Positions 25,733 through 37,638 of a DNA stretch of 64,000 nucleotides are shown here, in pieces (within the stretch, counting starts at the first letter, position 1; each line of letters begins with the position of its first letter). Location of the stretch: assembly GCF_023370115.1 (NCBI RefSeq), contig NZ_CP097160.1, positions 434,001 through 498,000 on the forward strand, read 5' to 3'. Source of the DNA: Gulosibacter sediminis. GTDB lineage: Bacteria; Actinomycetota; Actinomycetes; Actinomycetales; Microbacteriaceae. The notes beneath the pieces were generated by a model. That model saw nothing but the letters and a program-made list of their open reading frames with translations. It searched no databases and had not been told where the DNA came from. The position numbers were made by a program, and so were the translations under genes.

Positions 25733-28672
25733 GTGGCGCTGCTTCTCTATCGCATCGGACGCTTTTCATTTCGGCACGCCTGGCAGGTGCTTGTCTCCTG
25801 GCTCGTCGTATTTGCCGCCGCGTTGGGCCTCGGGCTGGGGCTCGGCGGGCAGATGAACGAGTCGTTCGAGATTCCCGGCAGCGAGTCGCAGGATGCGCTC
25901 GACCGCCTCGCGCAGGTGTTCCCCGAAGTCGCGGGGCTGAGCGCCCAGGTCGTAATCGAGACGACCGACGGCAGCTCAATCGACACCCACCGCGACGAAC
26001 TCGCGCAGGTCGCGAGTGACATCAGCGACCTCGAGCACGTGACGCAGGCGCTCGATCCGTACTCGGAGTACGCGACCGGCACGCTCAGCGACGACGGCGA
26101 GGCCGCGATCATCCAGGTGCAGTTCGACACCGACATGATGGACAAACTCGGCGACGACAAGCAGAACGTCGTCGACATCGCCGAGACGTTGGAAGACGAC
26201 GGCCTGCGCGTGGAGTTCGGCGGCACCCTTTATCAAGACATCACCTACGGGCTCACCGTCACCGAGGCGATCGGCGTGGCCTTCGCCGCGATCGTGCTCA
26301 TCGTCGCCTTCGGCTCGGTGCTCGCCGCGGGCCTGCCCCTCGCCTCCGCGCTGCTTGCCGTCGGCGTGACGATGGGCGCGCTGCTGTTCGTCACCCGCTT
26401 CGTTGTCGTCTCGAACGCGAGCCCGCTGCTCGCCGTAATGATCGGCATCGCGGTCGGCATCGACTACGCCCTGTTCATCTTGTCGCGGCACCGCAACCAG
26501 CTGGCAAAGGGGATGCGGGTCGAGGAATCGGCCGCGACCTCCGTCGGCACGAGCGGCTCGGCGGTGACCTTCGCCGCGGCCACCGTCATGGTGGCGCTGC
26601 TTGGCTTGCTCATCGTCGACATCCCCTTCCTCTCGGTCATGGGCGTCGCGGCGGCGGGCGGCGTGCTCATGGCGCTGCTCGCCGCGCTCACCCTGCTGCC
26701 CGCGCTGTTCGGGCTCGCGGGCGAGCGCCTGCGCCCGAAGGAGGGCAGCCGCGTCTGGCGACGCGAGACCGGCGAGAACGCGAAGCCGACGATGGGTCGC
26801 CGATGGGTGCGGCTGGTGCTGCGGGCCCCCATCGTGTTCGTCATTCTCGTCATCGGTGTGCTCGGGGTCACCGCCCTGCCGGCGCTGCACATGGAGACCT
26901 CGCTGCCGAGCGGCAAGAACGAGGCCGAGGGCGCAACCGCCCGCGAGGCGTACGACATGATCACCGATCACTTCGGTGAGGGCAGCAACGGCCCGATGCT
27001 CGTCATGCTCGACATCACGCAGATGGACAACGACACGCTCGTCGACGATCTCGCAGCGATCCGTGACCGCGTCGCGGCAGTGCCGGGTGTCGCGTCCGCC
27101 GGTGACGCCCTGCCGAATCCCACGGTCGACTCCGCGATCATCCAGGTGATCCCGACGACCGGGCCCGCCGACCCCGAGACGACGAAGACCGTCGCCGCGC
27201 TCCGCGCGCTCGCGGCCGGCATCGAGGCCGACTACAACGCTGTGAGCTCGGTCACTGGCTCGACGGCCGTGCAGATCGACATCACCGACCGGCTCAACGG
27301 CGCGCTCTTGCCCTTCGCTGGCGTCGTCGTCGGGCTCAGCTTCATCCTGCTCGCCCTCGTTTTCCGTTCGATCCTCGTGCCGCTCAAGGCGGCCGTGAGC
27401 TTCCTGCTCTCGGCGTTCGCCGCGTTCGGCGTGGTGGTTATGGTGTTCCAAGACGGCGTGCTCGGCACGATCATGGGCATCGTGCCCGGGCCGATCATCT
27501 CGTTCCTGCCGGTCATCCTGCTCGCAATCGTCTTCGGGCTCGCGATGGACTACGAGGTGTTCCTCGTCTCGGGCATGCGCGAGGCGCACGTGCGCGGGCT
27601 GGAACCGAGGGAGGCGATCGAAGAGGGGTTCGCGTCGGCCGCCCGCGTCGTCACCGCGGCCGCGCTCATCATGTTCTTCGTGTTCGTCGCCTTCGTGCCC
27701 GAGGGCGCGGGCGTGATCAAGGTGATCGCGCTCGGCCTCGCTGTCGGCATCTTCTTCGACGCATTCCTCGTGCGCATGACCCTCGTGCCCGCGCTCATGG
27801 CGCTGTTCGGCAGGCACGCCTGGCAGCTGCCGAAGTGGCTCGAGCGCAATCTACCCGACCTCGACATCGAGGGCGAGCACCTGCGCGAGTACCGCGGACG
27901 GGCCGAGTGGGCGCAGCAGCACCACGCGGCGATCGCGTTCGAAGACCTCGTCGTGGGCAGCGAGCGCGCGCAGTTCGCCCCGGTGACGGGCGAGGTACAC
28001 GCGGGCGGCGTGCTCGTAGTGCGGGGCGAGGTGGCGCCGCGCGCCGTCGTCGCCGCGACCTTCGCCGGCCGGGTGAACCCCTACGGTGGCCGACTTCACG
28101 TGCTCGGCCGCACGCTGCCCGGCGACGGCGGCGCCCTGATCTCACGCGTCGCGATCGCCGACCTCGGCAACCTCGACGACCGGGCGCGCGAACTGTCGCT
28201 CGGCCAGCTCATCGGCCGCCACGGCGCGTTCGGCCGCACCGACCTGCGCACCGAGCTGCCCGAGCATCAGGTCGTGTCGGTGATTGAGGACCTCGACGCC
28301 GCGCTGCGTTCGGTCGGCTGGGACGGCCCGCGCCTCACGGCGCAGACCCGGCTCACCAGCCTGGATGCGCTGGGCCGCGCCGTCGCGCTCGCAGGCGCCG
28401 CCGTGGTCGAGCTTCCCGAGCTGCTCGTGCTCGAGGTCGGTGCGCTCGGCTTCGACTTCCGCGCGGGCGCGCTCGTCGCACGGGCCGTCGCGGCCGTGCA
28501 GCGGCTGATCCGCGACGACGTCACCCTCGTACTCACGACGGGCGTGGCGTTCGACGCCGCGCAGCTGCGCGAGCTCGGGCGTGAGATCGAGGTCATCAAC
28601 CTCGTCCGCGCGAAATCGAGCCCAGCATCCGCCAATCTTGACTCTTCTGCCCGAAAGGAGCTGCACCGATGA
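25733..28672 (+). CDS. MMPL-family transporter fused to a degenerate ABC-ATPase-like domain
   Basis: The 979-residue protein has two RND-type halves. The first membrane segment is WQVLVSWLVVFAAALGLGLG, and each half carries the proton-relay Asp-Tyr pair (AVGIDYALFIL and FGLAMDYEVFLV). The family exports lipids or cell-wall precursors using proton motive force. Residues from about 735 align by eye with an ABC ATPase: GGVLVVRGEVAPRAVVAA in the Walker A position (about 763), LTSLDALGRAVALAGAA at the signature (about 874), LLVLEVGALGFD at Walker B (about 897) and TLVLTTG at the H-loop. Key catalytic residues are all replaced. The GTG start follows AAGGAC. It overlaps the YhgE gene by 4 nt. Confidence 0.9.
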   Translation: MALLLYRIGRFSFRHAWQVLVSWLVVFAAALGLGLGLGGQMNESFEIPGSESQDALDRLAQVFPEVAGLSAQVVIETTDGSSIDTHRDELAQVASDISDLEHVTQALDPYSEYATGTLSDDGEAAIIQVQFDTDMMDKLGDDKQNVVDIAETLEDDGLRVEFGGTLYQDITYGLTVTEAIGVAFAAIVLIVAFGSVLAAGLPLASALLAVGVTMGALLFVTRFVVVSNASPLLAVMIGIAVGIDYALFILSRHRNQLAKGMRVEESAATSVGTSGSAVTFAAATVMVALLGLLIVDIPFLSVMGVAAAGGVLMALLAALTLLPALFGLAGERLRPKEGSRVWRRETGENAKPTMGRRWVRLVLRAPIVFVILVIGVLGVTALPALHMETSLPSGKNEAEGATAREAYDMITDHFGEGSNGPMLVMLDITQMDNDTLVDDLAAIRDRVAAVPGVASAGDALPNPTVDSAIIQVIPTTGPADPETTKTVAALRALAAGIEADYNAVSSVTGSTAVQIDITDRLNGALLPFAGVVVGLSFILLALVFRSILVPLKAAVSFLLSAFAAFGVVVMVFQDGVLGTIMGIVPGPIISFLPVILLAIVFGLAMDYEVFLVSGMREAHVRGLEPREAIEEGFASAARVVTAAALIMFFVFVAFVPEGAGVIKVIALGLAVGIFFDAFLVRMTLVPALMALFGRHAWQLPKWLERNLPDLDIEGEHLREYRGRAEWAQQHHAAIAFEDLVVGSERAQFAPVTGEVHAGGVLVVRGEVAPRAVVAATFAGRVNPYGGRLHVLGRTLPGDGGALISRVAIADLGNLDDRARELSLGQLIGRHGAFGRTDLRTELPEHQVVSVIEDLDAALRSVGWDGPRLTAQTRLTSLDALGRAVALAGAAVVELPELLVLEVGALGFDFRAGALVARAVAAVQRLIRDDVTLVLTTGVAFDAAQLRELGREIEVINLVRAKSSPASANLDSSARKELHR

Positions 28673-31008
28673 GCGGCACGCAGCGCACCGCGACCGGCTT
28701 CACCGGCGCACGTATTCGCAACATCCTCATCGCGGTCTTGCTCCCACTCGCGATCGTCGGCCTCTACTTCGCCGCGCTGAGCGGCAGCAGCCAGCGCGAC
28801 GACGCCCTGCCCGTCGTGCTCGTAAACAACGACCAGATGGTCGAGCAGACGAACAACGACGGCACGACGACCCAGGTCGTCGCGGGCCGCTTGCTCGTCA
28901 CCTGGCTCACCGACCCCGAGAACGCCGGCGCCTATAACTGGGAGCTCGTCAACGCTGAGACGGCGCAGGAGCGGCTCGACGCGGGCACCGCGTACGCGGC
29001 CGTCGAGATTCCCGAGAACTTTTCGGCCGCGGTCGTGTCGCTCGGCGGAGGCGAGCCCGAGGCCGCGCGCATCAACGTGACGGTGAGCCAGTCGTCCGAT
29101 TGGATGACTGGCGAGGTCACCCAGCAGCTCTTCGACGGCATGACTGCCGAGTTCGGGCAGCAGCTCACGAACCAGGTCGCGGTCGGCCTCGCGGACGGGC
29201 TCAACGACTCGGCCGACGGACTCGAACAGGCTGCCGACGGTGCGCAGCAGCTCGCCGATGGCGCGGGCGAGCTCGGCTCGGGCTTCACGCAGTACCAGGA
29301 CGGCGCGCAGGAGCTCGCGGATGCGGGTGGCCAGGCCGCCGACGGCGCCTCGCAGCTTGCCGACGGCGCGGGCGAGTTCGGCGACGGCGTCGAACAGTAC
29401 GTGTCGGGCGTCGACTCGTACATCGACGGGGTTGAGCAGTACACCTCGGGCTCCGACCAGCTGGCCTCGGGTGTAACCGAGTTCGCGGGCGGCATCGACA
29501 CCTACACCGACGGCGTTGGCCAGTACGTCGACGGCGTGCAGCAGCTCGCCGACGGGCTCGGGCAACTGGATGCGGGCAGCGGTCAGCTGCAGGATGCGGC
29601 CGGCCAGCTCAACGACATCGCCGGCCAGCTCGAGTCGAACAGCGGCAACATCGACCAGGCGCTCGCGGGGCTCGAGCAACTCAGCACCCTGATCTCGCAG
29701 CTCGATTCGCTCGACCCGAGCGCGCTGACCACCTATTGCGATCAGCTCGAAGCGATCGACCCGGCGCAGGCGGACGCCTGCCGTGGCGCGATCGAGCAGA
29801 TGGTGAGCCAGCTGCCCGGCGGCACGATCGACCTCGGCGGCATCGAGAGCGAGCTCAACTCGCTCATCGACCAGGTCGGTGGCGTGCAGGATGCCGGCGA
29901 TCAGCTCGGCCAGCTAGCCGACGGCCTCACGCAGTACACCGAGGGCGTCACCGCCTCGGCGCAGGGCGCGAGCGAACTCTCGGCCGCCGGCGACGAGCTC
30001 GTCAGCGGTGGGGGAGAACTCTCTTCCGGTGCGAGCGAACTCTCGTCGGGCGCATCGCAGCTCAGCGGTGCATCGACGCAGCTCAGTGACGCGGGCGGCC
30101 AGCTGCAGGATGCGGGCGGCCAGCTCACCGGCGGCGCGAGCGAGCTGTCGAGTGGCGCGGGCGAACTCTCGGATGGGCTGACCCAGCTCGCCGACGGCCA
30201 GCAGCAACTCGTGGAGGGCGGCGACGAACTCGGCGACGGCATTCAGAGCCTGCGCGAGAGTGCGAGCACGATGTCGCAGTCGCTGCAGGACGGCGCCGAT
30301 CAGGCGAAGAACGCGATCGGTGACCCGGATGCGTTCGCCGACGCGGTTGCGCAGCCGGTCGTTGCCGAGGTGAACGGCGTGCACAACCCCACCTTTGCCG
30401 GGATGCTCGCCGCGCTCCTCCTGCCCATCGGCATCTGGCTTGCCGGCCTCATCGCCTCGCTGCGCCGTGGCCTCGTCACCGACGAGATGCTCGCGTCGAG
30501 CGCATCGACCTGGAGCATCCTGCTCGCGGCCACGCGCCGCCTGGCACAGCCGGTGCTCCTCGTTGCCAGCGTCGTGACCCTCGCGCAGCACGTCTTCTTC
30601 GGGGTGCCGTGGTCGGGGATCGGCATCACGATCCTCTTCGCACTGCTCGGCACCGCGGTGACCGTGGCGCTGCACCTGCTCTTTGCCGCCTGCGCGAAGC
30701 GGCGCACCGCCGTATTGAGTTCGCTCGTCGCGCTGGCGCTACAGCTGTTGCTCGTGCGCGGGTTCTTCCCGCTCGAGCTTCGTTCGGGCTGGGTCGAGAC
30801 GCTGAGCGGCTGGGCGCCGCTCGCGCAGCTGGCTGCCGGAATACAGGCCGGCTATGCGGGTGCGAGCGCCGGAGCAGTCGTTGGGCCGGTCATCATCCTC
30901 ATACTGATGACGGTTGCGGGGGCCGTGATCGCCACAATCGTCATGACGACACGCCGACACGCGACCGCAAAATCCCAGATCAGCGCGTTGTCGGAGCGCC
31001 ACGCATGA
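28669..31008 (+). CDS. YhgE/Pip-family membrane protein
   Basis: The 779-residue protein has an N-terminal membrane segment (ILIAVLLPLAIVGLYFAAL) and the YhgE-type segment LPVVLVNNDQM. A long extracytoplasmic region (about 180-560) follows, built of short helical repeats such as GASELSSGASQL and DGAQQLADGAGEL. The C-terminal part has about six membrane segments of the ABC-2 permease type. Relatives include phage-infection protein Pip and proteins of ESX-like secretion loci. The ATG overlaps the MMPL stop, so the two are translationally coupled and may work together. The rrn promoter begins 7 nt after the stop with no terminator visible. Confidence 0.9.
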   Translation: MSGTQRTATGFTGARIRNILIAVLLPLAIVGLYFAALSGSSQRDDALPVVLVNNDQMVEQTNNDGTTTQVVAGRLLVTWLTDPENAGAYNWELVNAETAQERLDAGTAYAAVEIPENFSAAVVSLGGGEPEAARINVTVSQSSDWMTGEVTQQLFDGMTAEFGQQLTNQVAVGLADGLNDSADGLEQAADGAQQLADGAGELGSGFTQYQDGAQELADAGGQAADGASQLADGAGEFGDGVEQYVSGVDSYIDGVEQYTSGSDQLASGVTEFAGGIDTYTDGVGQYVDGVQQLADGLGQLDAGSGQLQDAAGQLNDIAGQLESNSGNIDQALAGLEQLSTLISQLDSLDPSALTTYCDQLEAIDPAQADACRGAIEQMVSQLPGGTIDLGGIESELNSLIDQVGGVQDAGDQLGQLADGLTQYTEGVTASAQGASELSAAGDELVSGGGELSSGASELSSGASQLSGASTQLSDAGGQLQDAGGQLTGGASELSSGAGELSDGLTQLADGQQQLVEGGDELGDGIQSLRESASTMSQSLQDGADQAKNAIGDPDAFADAVAQPVVAEVNGVHNPTFAGMLAALLLPIGIWLAGLIASLRRGLVTDEMLASSASTWSILLAATRRLAQPVLLVASVVTLAQHVFFGVPWSGIGITILFALLGTAVTVALHLLFAACAKRRTAVLSSLVALALQLLLVRGFFPLELRSGWVETLSGWAPLAQLAAGIQAGYAGASAGAVVGPVIILILMTVAGAVIATIVMTTRRHATAKSQISALSERHA

Positions 31009-31014
31009 CGGGAT

Positions 31015-31042
31015 TTGACGGAACTGAAATCCATGTCATAAG
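31015..31042 (+). promoter_or_regulatory. rrn promoter P1
   Basis: TTGACG (31015-31020), 16-nt spacer, CATAAG (31037-31042). The -10 box is the left part of the palindrome CATAAGCTTATG, which might bind a regulator. It starts 7 nt after the YhgE stop codon. Confidence 0.5.
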
Positions 31043-31175
31043 CTTATGGAGTTGCGCCGGAAGGGGCAGCAAAGCCCAAGACCGGGTGCAAGGCTCATTA
31101 CGAGCCAAGCTCGATGCTCTAAGAGCTCCGAGGGTCTGACCGGAAACAGAGTCTGAACAAGACGGAAACGCCAGG

Positions 31176-31203
31176 TTGACAAACGAAAGTTACTGGGTAT
31201 AAG
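31176..31203 (+). promoter_or_regulatory. rrn promoter P2
   Basis: TTGACA (31176-31181) is a perfect -35; after a 16-nt spacer comes TATAAG (31198-31203). This is the strongest promoter seen in the window and should give a transcript beginning near 31210, about 230 nt before 16S. Confidence 0.75.
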
Positions 31204-31270
31204 CTAATCAGGTTGCTTCGGAGAGAAGCGGCAGGGAAATAACCGCCGCAGAAACCGAAAGCGATTGGTC

Positions 31271-31290
31271 TTTGAGAACTCAACAGTGTG
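31271..31290 (+). promoter_or_regulatory. BoxA-like antitermination element in the rrn leader
   Basis: TTTGAGAACTCAACAGTGTG resembles the leader element of other actinobacterial rrn operons thought to recruit NusB/NusE. A related copy, TTGAGAACTACATAGTG, lies in the 16S-23S spacer. Confidence 0.5.
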
Positions 31291-31440
31291 CACTAAATAA
31301 ATTGTCATATGCCATTTTTTATATGGTTACCTCGTGACTGGCTAGCTTCGGCTGGTTGGTTTATTTGGTTCCTTTTTTAATATTTTGGATGATGATCGCC
31401 AGATTAATTTTGGTGTTTTGATTCTGGATTGAACTCATTT

Positions 31441-36487
<5,047 letters not shown>

Positions 36488-36577
36488 TTTTTCTCACCAA
36501 TGTATGTGCTTGTTGCTGTTGTGAGTTGTTCGCGTCCCTGTGTGGTTCTTGACATACGATGAGTGTGTTAGAAAGTG

Positions 36578-36695
36578 TTTCGGTGGTTTTAGCGAGATGG
36601 AAACGCCCGGTTACATTCCGAACCCGGAAGCTAAGCGTCTTTGCGCCGATGGTACTGCAAGGGGGACCTTGTGGGAGAGTAGGACACCGCCGAAC
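36578..36695 (+). rRNA. rrf: 5S ribosomal RNA
   Basis: TTCGGTGG at the 5' end pairs with CCGCCGAA at the 3' end. The internal CCGAACCCGGAAGCTAAG and the GGGAGAGTAGGACACCGCCG end are diagnostic of 5S. Length about 118 nt. The 90-nt spacer from 23S has no gene. Confidence 0.95.
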
Positions 36696-36704
36696 TTAAC
36701 GTTA

Positions 36705-36746
36705 AAGAAGAGGTTCCCCGTTATGGGGAACCTCTTCTTGCTTTTT
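36705..36746 (+). terminator. rrn operon terminator
   Basis: A 15-bp perfect stem, AAGAAGAGGTTCCCC with its complement, closes on GTTAT and is followed by GCTTTTT. It is a canonical intrinsic terminator, and lies 12 nt before the stop of the convergent gene. Confidence 0.93.
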
Positions 36747-36757
36747 CCGGAACTTTC

Positions 36758-37561
36758 TTAGCTGAGTGAATTGACCGTCGTGTGCTGGCGAGCGAATTCA
36801 AGTGTCTCGCGCAGCATGTGCAGTCGCTTCGCCTCGTCCTTCCGTGCCGAGCGGGTGTTCACCTCGGCGACGACCTGGCCGTCCCAGCCTCGATCGGCAA
36901 GGTAGCGCAGCGTCTTCTCGACGGGCTGGCCGCCCTCTCCGGGCATCCGGTGCTCGTCGAAGAGGCGCTTCTTGCCGTTCGGCGCCTCACCATCGCAGAG
37001 GTGGATGTGGCGCAGGCGATCACCGGCCGCCTTTGCCATCTCGAACGAGTCGTCGCCCGAGAGCGCGGCGTGCGAGAAATCGAGGGTGATCGAATCGACG
37101 TTCATCTCGATCGGGTTCGTTCCCGGCAGGTACGCCTTCTGGCTGCCGGCGACATTCCACGGGAACATGTTCTCGACGGCCATCGTGATGCCCGAGTCAC
37201 GCTCGAGCTTCGTCACGAGCTCCTCGAACCGCGTCGCATACTGGCCCTGCCAGCGGAAGGGTGGGTGCACGACGACGGTCGTCGCGCCGACCTCGTGGGC
37301 GAGGTCGACGGTGCGCACCAGCTTCTCGTCGGGCTTCGTGCCCCAGACAAACTGCGTGTAGAACAGCACTGGCGCGTGGATCGACAGCACGGGCAGCTCG
37401 AAGCGATGCGAGAGCGCACGCAATGCATGGGGGTTGCGCGAGTCGTTTTCCGTCGACACCATCACCTCCATGCCGTCGTAGCCTGCGGCCGCCGCAATCT
37501 GGAAAGACTGCGCGGTGGGCTTAGGGAAAGTGCACGAGGTGCTCATACCGATCTTGATCAT
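36758..37561 (-). CDS. Sugar phosphate isomerase/epimerase family protein (TIM barrel)
   Basis: A 267-residue protein of the xylose-isomerase-like/AP-endonuclease-2 barrel family. Motifs: IGMSTSCTFPKPTAQSFQIAAAAGYDGMEV, VLSIHAPV, GATTVVVHPPF, MAVENMFPW, TLDFSHAALSGDD, LRHIHLCDG and VVAEVNTR. The His, Glu and Asp residues in these strands form the usual divalent-metal site. The substrate cannot be told from the sequence. The ATG has no ribosome site but TACGCT lies 7 nt upstream, so a leaderless transcript is possible. It is divergent from the mrp operon. Confidence 0.85.
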   Translation of the reverse strand: MIKIGMSTSCTFPKPTAQSFQIAAAAGYDGMEVMVSTENDSRNPHALRALSHRFELPVLSIHAPVLFYTQFVWGTKPDEKLVRTVDLAHEVGATTVVVHPPFRWQGQYATRFEELVTKLERDSGITMAVENMFPWNVAGSQKAYLPGTNPIEMNVDSITLDFSHAALSGDDSFEMAKAAGDRLRHIHLCDGEAPNGKKRLFDEHRMPGEGGQPVEKTLRYLADRGWDGQVVAEVNTRSARKDEAKRLHMLRETLEFARQHTTVNSLS

Positions 37562-37568
37562 CGCGGTC

Positions 37569-37574
37569 AGCGTA
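37569..37574 (-). promoter_or_regulatory. Possible leaderless -10 of the isomerase-like gene
   Basis: On the minus strand TACGCT fits TANNNT and ends 7 nt before the ATG at 37561. No ribosome site is visible. Confidence 0.4.
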
Positions 37575-37638
37575 ACCCCACACCCTTGCGACCCGGTAAA
37601 ATGATCTCAGTTGTGGGTCGAAAAGATGGGAGACGTGG

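Larger units (their letters stand above)
31009..31440 (+). other. rrn leader and promoter region
   Basis: This 432-nt region has no protein gene. It contains two promoters with identical 16-nt spacing (listed separately), a 12-bp palindrome CATAAGCTTATG at 31037-31048 overlapping the first -10 box, a boxA-like antitermination sequence, and an AT-rich stretch (31310-31440) expected to pair with the 16S trailer for RNase III processing. Confidence 0.7.

Noticed and set aside
29240-30242. DNA-level tandem repeats in the YhgE gene
   Set aside because: The repetition is at the protein level (helical repeats such as GASELSSGA); the DNA copies differ and do not form an exact tandem array.
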